A stretch of DNA of 64,000 nucleotides. Source: Brotaphodocola sp003480315. Lineage in GTDB: Bacteria > Bacillota > Clostridia > Lachnospirales > Lachnospiraceae. The first letter of the stretch is position 1. Each line of letters starts with the position of its first letter. The stretch lies in NCBI RefSeq assembly GCF_964246085.1, contig NZ_CAXTPD010000003.1. One strand, given 5' to 3'. Positions 7,036 through 16,923 of this stretch are shown one piece after another. The translations under genes and the position numbers were made by a program. Under the pieces are notes generated by a model. That model saw nothing but the letters and a program-made list of their open reading frames with translations. It did no database searches and was not told where the DNA came from.

Positions 7036-8337
7036 TCATCTGCTGTTAGCAAGTTTAATTGCCTGCCAATGTTCCAGTTTCAGTTTTCTGAGAATTCGAT
7101 ACCTCGTTCTCACTCTTTTCCATTGTTTCCAATAGACTGCTCGAATCCTACGCCTTGCCCATTCGTCCGTTGTTTTAAGAAGTCCTTTCATATCTGCAAG
7201 TCTAAAGTATTCCACCCAGCCTCGCACATACTCCCGGTATTTCCTTTCTCGTTCTGCATTGCTAATGCCTTTGTTCCTATCCGTAAGCTCTCTGATTTTA
7301 TTTCTCATCTTGACTGCTGACTTTTGATGTACCCTGAATCTGCATTTGCCTTTGTATCTATAAAAAGTATAACCGAGATACTTGACTTTGCTGATGTGAG
7401 CCACTTCTGTTTTCTTCCTATTCACTTTTAGAAAAAGCTTTCCTTCAATAAACGGAATGATGTTCTTCAAGGTTCTTTCTGCACTTCTTTTGCTCTTACA
7501 GAAAATCATACAATCATCTGCATATCTGACAAATCTATGTCCTCTGTGCTCCAGTTCCTTGTCCAACTCATTTAGCATTACATTGCTAAGTAACGGGCTA
7601 AGTGGTCCACCTTGTGGCATGCCTACCTCTGTACGTTCAAACATTCCTTTTGCGATTACTCCCGCGTTAAGATATTTGTGTATCAAAGATATGACTCTGC
7701 CGTCTTTGATGGTTCGTGACAATACCTCGATTAGTTTACTCTGACATACGGTATCAAAGAACTTTTCCAAGTCCATATCAACTACATATACATAACCGTC
7801 ATTTACGTTCTTTTGGCATTGTCTTAGGGCATCGTGTGCTCCTCTTTTCGGTCTGAAACCAAAACTGTTCTCTGAGAATTGCTCCTCATAGATTGGCGAA
7901 AGTCCCTGTGCGATTGCCTGTTGAATGACCCTGTCAACAACAGTAGGTACTCCCAGCTTTCTGTACTCGCCTTTTGTCTCTTTGGGTATTTCTACCCTTC
8001 GAACTGGGTTGGGTTTATAGTTCCCTCCCCTTATCTCTTGGATTAAGGTTTCTTGGTTTTCTCTAAGGAAGGGCAGAAGTTCATCCACCTGCATACCATC
8101 GATTCCTCCTTTGCCCCTGTTTCTTTTGACTTGCTTATAGGCATTGTTAAGATTGTCTTTCCGCAAAATCAATTCCAAAAGATTGTTCGTCCAATAGTCT
8201 GTGATGACACCGCTCTTTTCAGTAATCTTAGAGTAGTCGAACACTTCTGCATACTCTTTCTGTTCCGCAGATACCATTTGCAGATAGTCTTCCATATGAA
8301 GTTGTCTGTTCTTAAATCCACTTTCAGTTACATTCAT
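7036..8337 (-). pseudogene. ltrA: Group II intron maturase/reverse transcriptase, C-terminus lost to IS3 insertion
   Basis: The 433-residue frame has the RT blocks: LGVPTVVDRVIQQAI, the first catalytic Asp in VVDMDLEKFFDTV, GMPQGGPLSPLLSN and the YADD box (VRYADDCMIF). A maturase X-domain follows (YREYVRGWVEYF). It reads into the IS end after LANSR and stops at once, so roughly 38 residues of the thumb/maturase tail are separated (5542-5658). The intact protein would be about 470 residues, close to IIC maturases, with no HNH endonuclease. Splicing and mobility are probably impaired. Confidence 0.92.
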
Positions 8338-8736
8338 TGCTTGTGTCTCCTAAAGTTCAGCCCTTCGCCGATGTTTGCAGCCATCAGTTTACTATGGCTT
8401 CTGCTGACTTCTCGCCATTCGTTGTTACTCACGGATTTCATACCCTGTTTCCATCCGCTGACGAGACCTCCCTTGGTACCACACGTTTCTTTCTCTCCAT
8501 ACATCTGCCACATTTACTATAGTTAATTCCGAGTAGTTATTGGACTTTGGTTTGTTTCGCAGCCTTATCCTTAACTATAGCCTGATGTGATTTCTGTTCG
8601 TCAGACCAGAGATTTGCCTCCACCTTCCTTCAGATTCCACCTCACGATGGACACCCTTGGTCTTGGCTGTATCCTTCCCACTACTAGGGCGGATTGGGGA
8701 CTTTCACCCGTTAGAAACGTGCGCCGCAAGGCGCAC
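8338..8736 (-). ncRNA. 5' structured region of the group II intron
   Basis: About 400 bases without a gene between the intron 5' end and the maturase start. Read leftward it contains segments typical of domain I such as ACGGGTGAAAGTCC and GGAATCTGAAGGAAGGTGG, which carry receptor and exon-binding loops in these introns. The immediate 5' end forms a perfect small hairpin (GTGCGCC … GGCGCAC). Confidence 0.75.
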
Positions 8737-8767
8737 GAAAAAGCGGGGCAGCGCACTGCCGCCCCGC
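8737..8767 (-). terminator. Terminator of the triple-permease operon and intron target
   Basis: GCGGGGC at 8743-8749 pairs with GCCCCGC at 8761-8767, with a further GC pair inside. On the minus strand a TTTTTC run follows (8742-8737). The intron 5' end abuts this run. Confidence 0.8.
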
Positions 8768-8780
8768 CAATCCTATATGC

Positions 8781-11165
8781 TTATTCCATCGCTCGCATTT
8801 CTTCCACAAGCGATTGATTTTTCTGCCTGCGCATTGTCCAGAAGGACAGAATCACCTCCAGGCCAAACAGCACCAGAACGAACAGCCCCATTTGCAGGAA
8901 GGGGAAGGAATATGGCATGATGACTCCATGGAAAGTCATTTCACTGAATTTCCGGGCAGCAATCACTGCAATCGGGAGGCCCGCTGCCAGGGTTGCCAAT
9001 GCAGCAAAAAACGCATAGCAGATCCCTTCATAAATGGTCATTTGACAAAGCTGTTTTCTGGTCAGACCGATGGCGCGAAAGACGCTGTTTTCCCTCTTTC
9101 TGGACATCTGATTGGAGAGGGTGGTGTTGATGAGATTGACCACGCCAAAGAGGAATACCAGCCAGGACAGTGCCTGAAGCCCTCCAAAAACGACCCGGTT
9201 TTCCATTTCCTCATAATCCTTATGTATCCCAATGGTGTCCAGTGCAAGGTCGGGATTAGAAGAAATGATCGCACTCAGACTGTTTTCAATCTGCTCTGCC
9301 TTTTGGGGATCACTGACAATGCTCCAAGAATAATCAAAGCAATCGATCATGGGCATTGCTTCCTGAAACAGCTCTTTGGTTGCAACCATGCAGGTGCTGT
9401 CCAATGCCAGAGGACCATGACCATTTTTAAGCCCGTCGTTTAGGAACAGACCGGAAACAGTGACAGGAATCTCTTGATCCCCTATGGTAAGTTTTATAAC
9501 TGACCCCACATCTACACCAATCATATCTTCTGCATATTCCATATCCAGTGCAATACTATGGGAATCTTGAGGTAAAGTTCCGGACACAAGCGCCGCTTCC
9601 ATCTGATCCCTGTTTCTATCACTCAACAGATCGCACATTCCGCCGGAAGAACTCTCCTCATTCTCAAACCGCACATGAACCGCCTGACGATTCTCGATCA
9701 CATCTGTCACGCCGTCCACAGCCAGCACCTCCTGCCGAAGCGCTTCATTCAAAGGATTTCCCTCCGACATTACCTCATATTCTGTTTTTTCAGAGTTCAT
9801 ATAGATTTTATAATCCCCATCCGGGAAAAACTGCCTTGCGATCCGCTCCGGCGAACGAACCAGAAGAATAGAGGCTGTCACCAAAAGGATCACCCCGCCC
9901 AGACTTAGGGAAGCCACGATGCTGATGGTCTTTTTACGGTCACGCCTGAAATTTGCAATTCCCATGGAGAGGGGATTTAACCGCATATTCTTCTTATGGG
10001 TGTGGGCATTTCCGCTCTGACTGCCGGCAAAGCGGACCGCTTCAATCGGGGAGATACCGGCGGCAATCTTTACCGGTCTGCGGATCGCAATGGATACCAT
10101 AAACCTGCCAAGCAGCGCAGTCAAAACAATCGCGGCTGCATAAAATAGCAGATTAAACCCACGGGAAAACAGCGCAAACCCGGCTGCACATCCCAGCAAA
10201 ATACCGATTCCGATACCAGCCCATCCTAAGAAACGGCCTTCCTTTTTGACAATACTCCGGATCTGTTTTGGCGTTGTGCCGATGGTCCGCAGTTGTCCAT
10301 AGCTTTGGATTTTGTCATTGATAGAAATTCGGAAGATACTTTGTATCACAACATACCCTCCGATGATAACCAGAACTGCAATTCCGGCAACCAGCGCCAG
10401 CATACTGACATTCACAGGCTGCTTATAGAACTTCATATAGCTGAGGTTCATGATCGGCATTTCCAACTGATATTCCTTGGCAATCTCCCTGCTGCGGGCA
10501 GTCAGCTCTGTTTCATCCATTTGCTGCTCATTCTTAAAATGCACATAGGCTCGATAATCAGCGGGGTCATAGCCGCTCCATCCTTTCAGGGCTTCTTTGG
10601 AAAGAAGGATGGAAGATCCATTTACCTCTTTTTCCTTATAGCCTTCCATAATGCCAGTCACCGTGTATTCTCCGTGAAAGCTCTCGCTGCTTAGCATAAC
10701 CTTTTCACCTATCCCGGCGTCTGCACCATAGTTGGAAAGGAAATAACGGCTCACCACCACCTCATCCTCCTTTTGGGGCAGTCGGCCTTCCAGCAACTTC
10801 ATCTGGTCACGGGCAATATACATGGTTTCCTCATCACAATAAATATAGGAGGCATTGTATCCCTGCTCCGCAGGTTCCACAGCCAGCATATAATACTCTC
10901 CTACCCTTGAGAAGTCATCCAGCCCCTTCAGGGTGGACACATCTTCTTCGGTAATCCTGGTATAGACCGCCTCATAGGTATCCTCCACATGATTTTTCTC
11001 TATCTGCCGGGTAGACAAAGCCATCACAATCGAAAAACAAATCAGACAGGATGCCAGCGCAACGGCGATCACCACCATGAGATTCCGACGCTTCTCACTT
11101 TTCAAACTTTTTCTTGCCAGTTTCCTGACAATATTTCCTGTATCATTTTCAAATGGTACTGTCAT
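8781..11165 (-). CDS. FtsX-type ABC permease, paralogue 1 of 3
   Basis: About 794 residues with a first membrane helix (about 28-50, VVIAVALASCLICFSIVMAL), a large extracellular domain and an FtsX block of three helices around 255-375 containing YGQLRTIGTTPKQIR. A second half repeats this plan and ends with an FtsX block (VFRAIGLTRKQLCQM). This is the double-FtsX layout of MacB/BceB-like peptide transport permeases. The ATG at 11165 (MTVPFEND) is preferred because GGAG lies 8 bases upstream and the paralogues begin alike. It presumably works with the ATPase at 13642. Confidence 0.9.
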   Translation of the reverse strand: MTVPFENDTGNIVRKLARKSLKSEKRRNLMVVIAVALASCLICFSIVMALSTRQIEKNHVEDTYEAVYTRITEEDVSTLKGLDDFSRVGEYYMLAVEPAEQGYNASYIYCDEETMYIARDQMKLLEGRLPQKEDEVVVSRYFLSNYGADAGIGEKVMLSSESFHGEYTVTGIMEGYKEKEVNGSSILLSKEALKGWSGYDPADYRAYVHFKNEQQMDETELTARSREIAKEYQLEMPIMNLSYMKFYKQPVNVSMLALVAGIAVLVIIGGYVVIQSIFRISINDKIQSYGQLRTIGTTPKQIRSIVKKEGRFLGWAGIGIGILLGCAAGFALFSRGFNLLFYAAAIVLTALLGRFMVSIAIRRPVKIAAGISPIEAVRFAGSQSGNAHTHKKNMRLNPLSMGIANFRRDRKKTISIVASLSLGGVILLVTASILLVRSPERIARQFFPDGDYKIYMNSEKTEYEVMSEGNPLNEALRQEVLAVDGVTDVIENRQAVHVRFENEESSSGGMCDLLSDRNRDQMEAALVSGTLPQDSHSIALDMEYAEDMIGVDVGSVIKLTIGDQEIPVTVSGLFLNDGLKNGHGPLALDSTCMVATKELFQEAMPMIDCFDYSWSIVSDPQKAEQIENSLSAIISSNPDLALDTIGIHKDYEEMENRVVFGGLQALSWLVFLFGVVNLINTTLSNQMSRKRENSVFRAIGLTRKQLCQMTIYEGICYAFFAALATLAAGLPIAVIAARKFSEMTFHGVIMPYSFPFLQMGLFVLVLFGLEVILSFWTMRRQKNQSLVEEMRAME

Positions 11166-11208
11166 TTTGATCATCTCCTTTAAGTCCTATATTTCTGCTG
11201 TCAGCAAA

Positions 11209-11236
11209 GCGGGGGCTTCACATCGGAAGCCCCCGC
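11209..11236 (-). terminator. GC-rich hairpin between permease genes
   Basis: GCGGGGGCTTC at 11209-11219 is a perfect inverted repeat with GAAGCCCCCGC at 11226-11236. The T-run after it is poor (TTTGCTG), so it may be an attenuator or mRNA-stabilising stem that lowers expression of paralogue 1. Confidence 0.6.
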
Positions 11237-11242
11237 CTCTGG

Positions 11243-13627
11243 TTAGTCCATGGTCTTGATCCGCTCTACAAGGGAAAGCCGTTTAGAGTAACGGACAGCA
11301 ACCACAGAGAAGATTCCGGTCACGACCAAAAGTGCCAGAACAAAAACAAACGTTTCCATCAAAGGGAATTGATAGGACAGTTCCCCGAAAATATTAAAAC
11401 TGCTGATCACATAGTCAAAGATCCAGCCCAGGATTCCGCCAATGCCAACTGACAAAAATACCGTAACCCCTGCGTACCACAGGCATTCTGCAATCAGCAT
11501 ACGGGAAACCTGCTTTCCGGTCATTCCCACAGACTGCAAAATCCCAAGCTCCTGCTGCCTTGCCAGCAGATTGGTCATCAGGGTGTTGACAAGATTTACC
11601 ATGGAGAACACAAACAGGAATGCCAGCAGCAGATAAACACCGCGGGTCATCATCTTTAGCTGCGATTCCAGGGATGCCGCATGGTCTGCTCTGGAAAAGA
11701 CCGTCAGCACCGGATTTTCCAGCAGGCTGAAAATAGACGCCCTGAGCGCATCCGAGTCCTCCGAGGTATGGACATTCCAAACAGCCTCTCTGTTCTCAAT
11801 GTCCGGGTAGAGCTGATCGGCCAGTTCTTCTGTAAGGGTAAACAGGCCCCATGCGCCGGTGCCTGATGTCACTGACGGTTTCGCAATCCCCATGACCGTT
11901 ACTTCTATGGCCTTACCATCCATGGATTCAAAGGTCAGCACATCCCCGACAGCAGGCGTATAGCCATAAAACATACTTAAAAGATGATCTTCCGAATCTG
12001 TCACGACCACACCGTTGTTTGCGGCAAGCTCCTCATAATCTGCGCTGCCCTGTTCCAGATTTTCCTCCGGCAGCCATTGTTCCATCTGCTCTCTGTCAAA
12101 TACAGGGAACTTTAATGCAACACTTTCCTGGGGGAATTTCACCGTTGCGGATGTTACTTCATGGCTGGTGATAGATTCCACACCATCTATGGCAAGAAGT
12201 TCCTGACGAAGTTCTTCTGTCAGTGGATTTTCCCGTGCGATGGCAGGCAATCCTTCCGCGCCTCCCGAATCCATCCAGCTGACCTCATAGTTGCAGTGAT
12301 CTCCCATAGCTTCTATCGCCATCTTTTCGGGACTGATGGAGTTAAGTACCGTAGCGGCTGTTACCAGAAACACACCCGTCAATCCCAAAGATACCAGAGT
12401 GATGACCGTCTTTTTCCTGCTCCGCCTAAAGTTCATCTGTGCCATAGAGAACGGCGTAATGCGGTGGTTTTTCTGATCTTTCCGGTCTGTTGCCGTTTCA
12501 TAACCACTGGAGCGGACCGCTTCGATTGGGGATACCCTCGCCGCCATGCGGACAGGCGCATGAATGGACAGAAATACCGTCAGGGCGCAGGCTGCTGCGG
12601 TCGCAGCCAGATAGGGCAGATTGCCCATCCAGCTCCAATGTGCCGGGAAAATGGCAAACCCGATGGCCCCTCCAACCAAAAGCCCCAGCGGGATACCGCA
12701 AAGAGATAACAGCAATCCCTCCCGCCGCACGATCCGCCGGATCTGTTTTGGTGTTGTGCCAATCACTTTCAGGCGTCCATATTCCCGCATTTTGCCCTTT
12801 ACGGAAATGAAAAAGATACTGTAAATGACCACGGCACAGGCAATCAGCAAAAGGATTGCCACGGGAATGTAATATTTCATCACGCCGGACTTAAAGCCCT
12901 GCATATCGAAATAGTTGGAACTGTAAAAAATCTGATCCTCTGAGACATCGTTGGCAGAAAGGAATGCTGCAATATCCGCCTTGAGCTGCTCCAGCTCCAT
13001 ACTATCAGCACCAGTATAACGAAGCCGAAATTCAAACAGCGGCTCCCCCTGTGCCATCTCCTCCACAAATGCTTCAGATACATAAAGCTGGAACATACGG
13101 GAGTCATTCTCCACATCCATGATACCGCTGACGGTATAGGTCTGCTTTCCGTTTCCAAGATTCACTTCTATGGTCTGCCCGATTTCTGTGGGGATTTCAA
13201 AATAATCAAGAAATGCCCGTTCTACCAGAATTTCATTGGCAGCCTGCGGAAGTGTCCCAGTAAAGGAAGGCTTCTTCCCCAATTCCATCCAGTTGGCATC
13301 CGCATACTCCACAGTCAGAACGCTGTCACCATAGCGGGCAGAACCGTAATTCTGGGAAAGGCCCCAGCGTTCCACTTCCGGGCAGTCTTTCAGACTTTCA
13401 ATCGTATCACGGTCACAATTCACCACAACCGCCTGATACTGTCCCCGAATGTCCGCCTCCAGTTTTCTGTCACTTCCCGCTCCTGCACAAAAAATCGCTG
13501 CCATCAAAGCGGCTGCCAGAGCAATCGTTACGATCACAAACAGGTTGCGCCGCTTATCTGTTTGAATACTTCGTGACGCCAATTTTTTAATAACCGGCCC
13601 TGTATCATTTTCAAAAGGCAATGTCAT
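11243..13627 (-). CDS. FtsX-type ABC permease, paralogue 2 of 3
   Basis: About 794 residues, the same plan as its neighbours: N-terminal MTLPFENDTG motif, one helix at about 30-52, an extracellular domain, an FtsX triple helix with YGRLKVIGTTPKQIRRIVRRE, then a second half ending in a triple helix with LGILQSVGMTGKQVSRM. I prefer the ATG at 13627, since the upstream GTG overlaps the GGAGGTG ribosome site. It lies 14 bases behind the ATPase gene and is certainly co-transcribed with it. Substrate unknown; antimicrobial-peptide sensing, removal or lipoprotein-like export are the known roles of the family. Confidence 0.9.
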   Translation of the reverse strand: MTLPFENDTGPVIKKLASRSIQTDKRRNLFVIVTIALAAALMAAIFCAGAGSDRKLEADIRGQYQAVVVNCDRDTIESLKDCPEVERWGLSQNYGSARYGDSVLTVEYADANWMELGKKPSFTGTLPQAANEILVERAFLDYFEIPTEIGQTIEVNLGNGKQTYTVSGIMDVENDSRMFQLYVSEAFVEEMAQGEPLFEFRLRYTGADSMELEQLKADIAAFLSANDVSEDQIFYSSNYFDMQGFKSGVMKYYIPVAILLLIACAVVIYSIFFISVKGKMREYGRLKVIGTTPKQIRRIVRREGLLLSLCGIPLGLLVGGAIGFAIFPAHWSWMGNLPYLAATAAACALTVFLSIHAPVRMAARVSPIEAVRSSGYETATDRKDQKNHRITPFSMAQMNFRRSRKKTVITLVSLGLTGVFLVTAATVLNSISPEKMAIEAMGDHCNYEVSWMDSGGAEGLPAIARENPLTEELRQELLAIDGVESITSHEVTSATVKFPQESVALKFPVFDREQMEQWLPEENLEQGSADYEELAANNGVVVTDSEDHLLSMFYGYTPAVGDVLTFESMDGKAIEVTVMGIAKPSVTSGTGAWGLFTLTEELADQLYPDIENREAVWNVHTSEDSDALRASIFSLLENPVLTVFSRADHAASLESQLKMMTRGVYLLLAFLFVFSMVNLVNTLMTNLLARQQELGILQSVGMTGKQVSRMLIAECLWYAGVTVFLSVGIGGILGWIFDYVISSFNIFGELSYQFPLMETFVFVLALLVVTGIFSVVAVRYSKRLSLVERIKTMD

Positions 13628-13641
13628 GTCTGCCACCTCCT

Positions 13642-14307
13642 TTATCCAACGATTTTGCCATCCTCAATCCGCACGATACGGTCTGCAAGCTGGGCAATGG
13701 CATCATTATGTGTGATCATTACCAGCGTCTGGTTAAATTCACGACTCGTTCTCTGCAAAAGCCCCAGCACATCGGCGCTGGTCCTGCTGTCCAGGTTTCC
13801 GGTGGGTTCATCGGCAAGGACGATAGCGGGTTTTGACACCAGAGCGCGGGCGATAGCCACACGCTGCTGCTGGCCACCGGAGAGGTTGTTTGGCATATTC
13901 TTCAGCTTATCCTCCAGTCCCAGCATGGACACCACATCCGCCATGAATTTCTGATCCACCGTATCCCCATCCAGTTCCACGGGCAAAACGATGTTCTCAT
14001 GAACATTTAGGATCGGCACCAGATTATAGTTCTGGAAAATAAAGCCGATATTGCGGCGGCGGAAGATGGTAAGCTGCTCATCGTTCATCTTCGCCAGCTC
14101 CTTATCCCGCACCATCACGCTGCCGGAAGTGGGGGTATCCAGGCCGCCCATCATGTGAAGCAGGGTGGACTTACCGGAGCCGGAAGTGCCGACCACCGCC
14201 ACAAATTCGCCCTCCTCCACAGAGAAGTTCACGCCATCCAGGGCGCGGGTAATGTTCGGCTCTGTGCCGTAGTATTTTTTAAGATCAGTTGTCTGCAAAA
14301 TTTTCAT
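13642..14307 (-). CDS. ABC ATPase of the MacB/BceA/LolD type
   Basis: The 221-residue protein has Walker A GTSGSGKST (about residues 40-48), Q-loop IGFIFQNYNLVP, signature LSGGQQQRVAIARAL, Walker B IVLADEPTGNLD and the H-loop MITHNDAIA. It belongs to the class that powers FtsX-type permeases by mechanotransmission. It is the only ATPase in a cluster of three cognate permeases, so it may serve all of them. A copy of the repeated box lies 47 bases upstream of its start. Confidence 0.95.
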   Translation of the reverse strand: MKILQTTDLKKYYGTEPNITRALDGVNFSVEEGEFVAVVGTSGSGKSTLLHMMGGLDTPTSGSVMVRDKELAKMNDEQLTIFRRRNIGFIFQNYNLVPILNVHENIVLPVELDGDTVDQKFMADVVSMLGLEDKLKNMPNNLSGGQQQRVAIARALVSKPAIVLADEPTGNLDSRTSADVLGLLQRTSREFNQTLVMITHNDAIAQLADRIVRIEDGKIVG

Positions 14308-14353
14308 AACAGTTACCTGCCTTTCTTAATTTGTTGAGTATAGGGTAAAGGGC

Positions 14354-14421
14354 AAATGTTGCAGAATTGTCCTAAACGCTATAAAAATCCATGGTGAATT
14401 GCTTCAATTTTAGGACAATTC
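14354..14421 (-). promoter_or_regulatory. Repeated regulatory box, full form with inverted copy
   Basis: On the minus strand TTTAGGACAATT followed by CTGCAACATTT (14376-14354) lies 47 bases before the ATPase start, with TATACT further on. GAATTGTCCTAAA (14364-14376) also forms a perfect 13-base inverted repeat with 14409-14421, so the spacer could fold as a hairpin after the permease stop. Either a response-regulator operator or a repeat/terminator element fits; I favour the operator because copies precede every unit. Confidence 0.55.
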
Positions 14422-14426
14422 ATTGA

Positions 14427-16820
14427 TTACCGAAGTGCTTCCATCATTGATAACTTGTTTTGCTGCTTTAAGGCTCCTGTTGTAATCAGCACACTACATA
14501 AAATAACAATCACACAATACAAGATTGTAATACCCAATGGAAATTGATAATTCAAATAGTTCATTAGGTTGTTTTTCAAAAATGAGCAAAGAACATATCC
14601 AATTCCTCCACCAATTATCACAGATAATATAAGTCCAATACCAACTACAATCAATCCCTCTTTATGAACCATCACGGATAATTGTTTTTGAGACATTCCC
14701 ACTGAACGCATGAGAGAAAACTCCTTACGCCTTACAATAATTCCCGTCAAAATTGTATTTAGCAAATTCATCACAGAAAAACAACCAATTAAAACAATGG
14801 CTATTGCAAGGGCTAACTGTGTTCCCTGCAAGAAGTTTTCATTTTGGGCAATCGCAGCAGAAAGAGAATCAATACTCAGTCGTGGATTATCTGATACGAT
14901 TTGGTCTATTTCATTTTCTGCTTGCTGTTCAAGAGAATCCTCTACGCAAATTACATACTGATATGTTAAGTTGCTGTGTGCAATTTTTTGCATTGAATCA
15001 ACCGGTAATAACAACATATCTATTTTATCGCCATTATTTCCAATCTTACTTTCGTCAAGAACTGCCGCAATCTCAAATTCCAGATTCTTCGTATTCTCAC
15101 CATCAAAAATCTTTAGGGGCACCGACGAGCCGACTTCTGGACGAATACCAAAATATTTCTCAAAGTCATTTGGCCGGCCAATAACCATCTGATTTTCAGT
15201 TGCCATTTGCTCATAATCTGATATTTCTCCATTTAAGATACAGCTTTGCAGCAAAGTCATATCTGCTTTCTCAAATCCTACAATTTCAGCATCTGATTCT
15301 ATTGCTTGCAAATCATAGGAAACTGGTAGATGCTGATCGTTCATAATCCTTTGCACACCTGATAATTGTGAGAGTTCTTTTTCCACTTCCTCCGTAAAAG
15401 GACTTGATTTTTGTAAAATCTCCAAAGGATTTTCCATTAGCTCCTGATTTGAGATCCTTAAAATGAACTGTCCTCTTGCAAACCCAGATAAAGACATATC
15501 TTTTGCATTTATAGAAGAAAGGACAGAAGATAAACCTAACAGTAAAACGCCAGTCAAGACAAGAGAGGCGACTGTCAGTATATTCTTTTTCTTATAACGC
15601 AGAGCTTGATTTACTGCCAAAGACCCCGGCGTTAGTTTGTGCTGCCTATGTTTACATTTGGGTTGATTATTTTGTTCATAGCGGGAAGCCTCTATGGGTG
15701 AAACGGTCGCGGCAATTTTAGCAGGTTTTTTGATGGATAGGCGCACAGTGGCATAGGTTAACGCAACAACAATCGGGCATATCCATAGCACATTCCATAA
15801 TTCAAATCCATGCGGAATTAAAATATAAGCCACTACAATTCCCGCAATTAGTCCAACAGGAATTGCAGGTAACATCAGCAAAGTTCCCTCTCTAAGAACA
15901 AGTCTTTGAATCTGTTTTGCTGTCATCCCTATTGTGCGAAGCTGTCCATATTCTTTAATTGAATTGATAATGGAAATATAGAAAATATTGTATATTACCA
16001 AAATACCAGCGATTACGATAACAACCAGCCCAGCAACGGCCGCCATAACCATCAATACCGAAGGCTGGCTAAGATTCAAATACGCTTCATTATAAGAAGG
16101 AGTCGCTTTACAACCTGCATCAGCCGCTATCTCTGATATGAAATTTTTTACATCCTCAGAGTTCGTCTTTGCATCTAAATTTACGCGAAGCATTACTGCC
16201 GGTGAAAAGTTATTCCATCCATCCATTTTTAAGAAATATTCTTCAGAAACCATAGCTGCATATAATGAGCGGTCAGTGCCTTTAGCCCCTGTTTTCAAGT
16301 ATCCTGTTATAATAAAGGATTTTTCCTCGCCGTTGTTTGGGTCTGGCAATAAAATGGTATCTCCAATTTTTGCATTTATCTTCTGCCGAATTAAGTATTC
16401 TTGTTCAATCAGTATTTCATTATCTTTCTCTGGCATTTTCCCCTCGGAAACAGATAGCCCATTTAATGTAAGTGCATCATTGTTGGAATACGAAATATTA
16501 AGACGATCTTTTCCAGATTTAACACTACCAATAGAAGCTGTGAATCCGCATAAATCCACTCGCACATCATCAGACAATTTTTGATATTGTTCTTTTTCTA
16601 TGCTGGAAATAAGAGCATGATAGGAACCCGTAATGTTATTACCTCCATTTTGGTTCACTGTAATAATTCCAGAAACCAGAAGCAATACAGATGCCATCAA
16701 AAATGTTGCTAATGAAATTGCAACAATCGTAAAAATCTTCTTCAAACGCTCTTTTTTTAATTGAGCGGACGCTAATTTTTTAATAAAACTATTGGTGTCA
16801 TTTTCAAATGGTAATGTCAT
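14427..16820 (-). CDS. FtsX-type ABC permease, paralogue 3 of 3
   Basis: About 797 residues, beginning MTLPFENDTN like its paralogues, with an N-terminal helix (about 30-55), an ectodomain, an FtsX block with YGQLRTIGMTAKQIQRLVLRE, and a second half with FSLMRSVGMSQKQLSVM. Its codon use is more AT-rich than that of paralogues 1 and 2, suggesting a separate origin or history. The second ATG at 16820 has better spacing to GGAG than the one at 16826. It is encoded upstream of the ATPase and has its own box. Confidence 0.9.
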   Translation of the reverse strand: MTLPFENDTNSFIKKLASAQLKKERLKKIFTIVAISLATFLMASVLLLVSGIITVNQNGGNNITGSYHALISSIEKEQYQKLSDDVRVDLCGFTASIGSVKSGKDRLNISYSNNDALTLNGLSVSEGKMPEKDNEILIEQEYLIRQKINAKIGDTILLPDPNNGEEKSFIITGYLKTGAKGTDRSLYAAMVSEEYFLKMDGWNNFSPAVMLRVNLDAKTNSEDVKNFISEIAADAGCKATPSYNEAYLNLSQPSVLMVMAAVAGLVVIVIAGILVIYNIFYISIINSIKEYGQLRTIGMTAKQIQRLVLREGTLLMLPAIPVGLIAGIVVAYILIPHGFELWNVLWICPIVVALTYATVRLSIKKPAKIAATVSPIEASRYEQNNQPKCKHRQHKLTPGSLAVNQALRYKKKNILTVASLVLTGVLLLGLSSVLSSINAKDMSLSGFARGQFILRISNQELMENPLEILQKSSPFTEEVEKELSQLSGVQRIMNDQHLPVSYDLQAIESDAEIVGFEKADMTLLQSCILNGEISDYEQMATENQMVIGRPNDFEKYFGIRPEVGSSVPLKIFDGENTKNLEFEIAAVLDESKIGNNGDKIDMLLLPVDSMQKIAHSNLTYQYVICVEDSLEQQAENEIDQIVSDNPRLSIDSLSAAIAQNENFLQGTQLALAIAIVLIGCFSVMNLLNTILTGIIVRRKEFSLMRSVGMSQKQLSVMVHKEGLIVVGIGLILSVIIGGGIGYVLCSFLKNNLMNYLNYQFPLGITILYCVIVILCSVLITTGALKQQNKLSMMEALR

Positions 16821-16855
16821 AGCCATTCACTCCTTTCGCTGTCATCCTAACCCCC

Positions 16856-16923
16856 AAATGTTGCAGAAATATCCCAAAGGCTCAACAGTTTAAGGGTGAA
16901 TTGCTTCAATTTTAGGACAATTC
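16856..16923 (-). promoter_or_regulatory. Repeated regulatory box, full form
   Basis: A diverged core (TTTGGGATATTT then CTGCAACATTT, 16878-16856) lies 36 bases before the permease 3 start. The companion GAATTGTCCTAAA segment (16923-16911) overlaps the stop codon of the 86-residue gene. The arrangement is the same as at 14354-14421. Confidence 0.5.

Larger units (their letters stand above)
5659..7038 (+). mobile_element. IS3-family insertion sequence, 1380 bp, TCT target duplication
   Basis: The ends are imperfect inverted repeats starting TGATGGTGT (left) and TGATATTGT (right, read inward); both contain TTCTCAAG further in. TCT is present on both sides (5656-5658 and 7039-7041), a 3-bp target duplication as expected for IS3. 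It encodes OrfA and OrfB in overlapping frames and is inserted, in opposite orientation, into the 3' part of the intron maturase gene. The ends, duplication and both frames look intact, so the copy may be active. Confidence 0.9.
5465..8736 (-). mobile_element. Group II intron (probably class IIC), interrupted by an IS3-family element
   Basis: The intron reads leftward from a 5' end near 8736 (GTGCGCC, matching GUGYG) through a structured leader, the maturase gene and domains V-VI near 5473-5540. Its maturase resembles the Eubacterium rectale/Roseburia IIC enzymes and lacks an endonuclease domain. It sits immediately behind a GC-rich terminator hairpin and U-run (8737-8767), the classic IIC target. 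About 1.38 kb of its present 3.27 kb is an inserted IS. With the maturase broken, it can move only if another maturase acts in trans. Confidence 0.8.
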
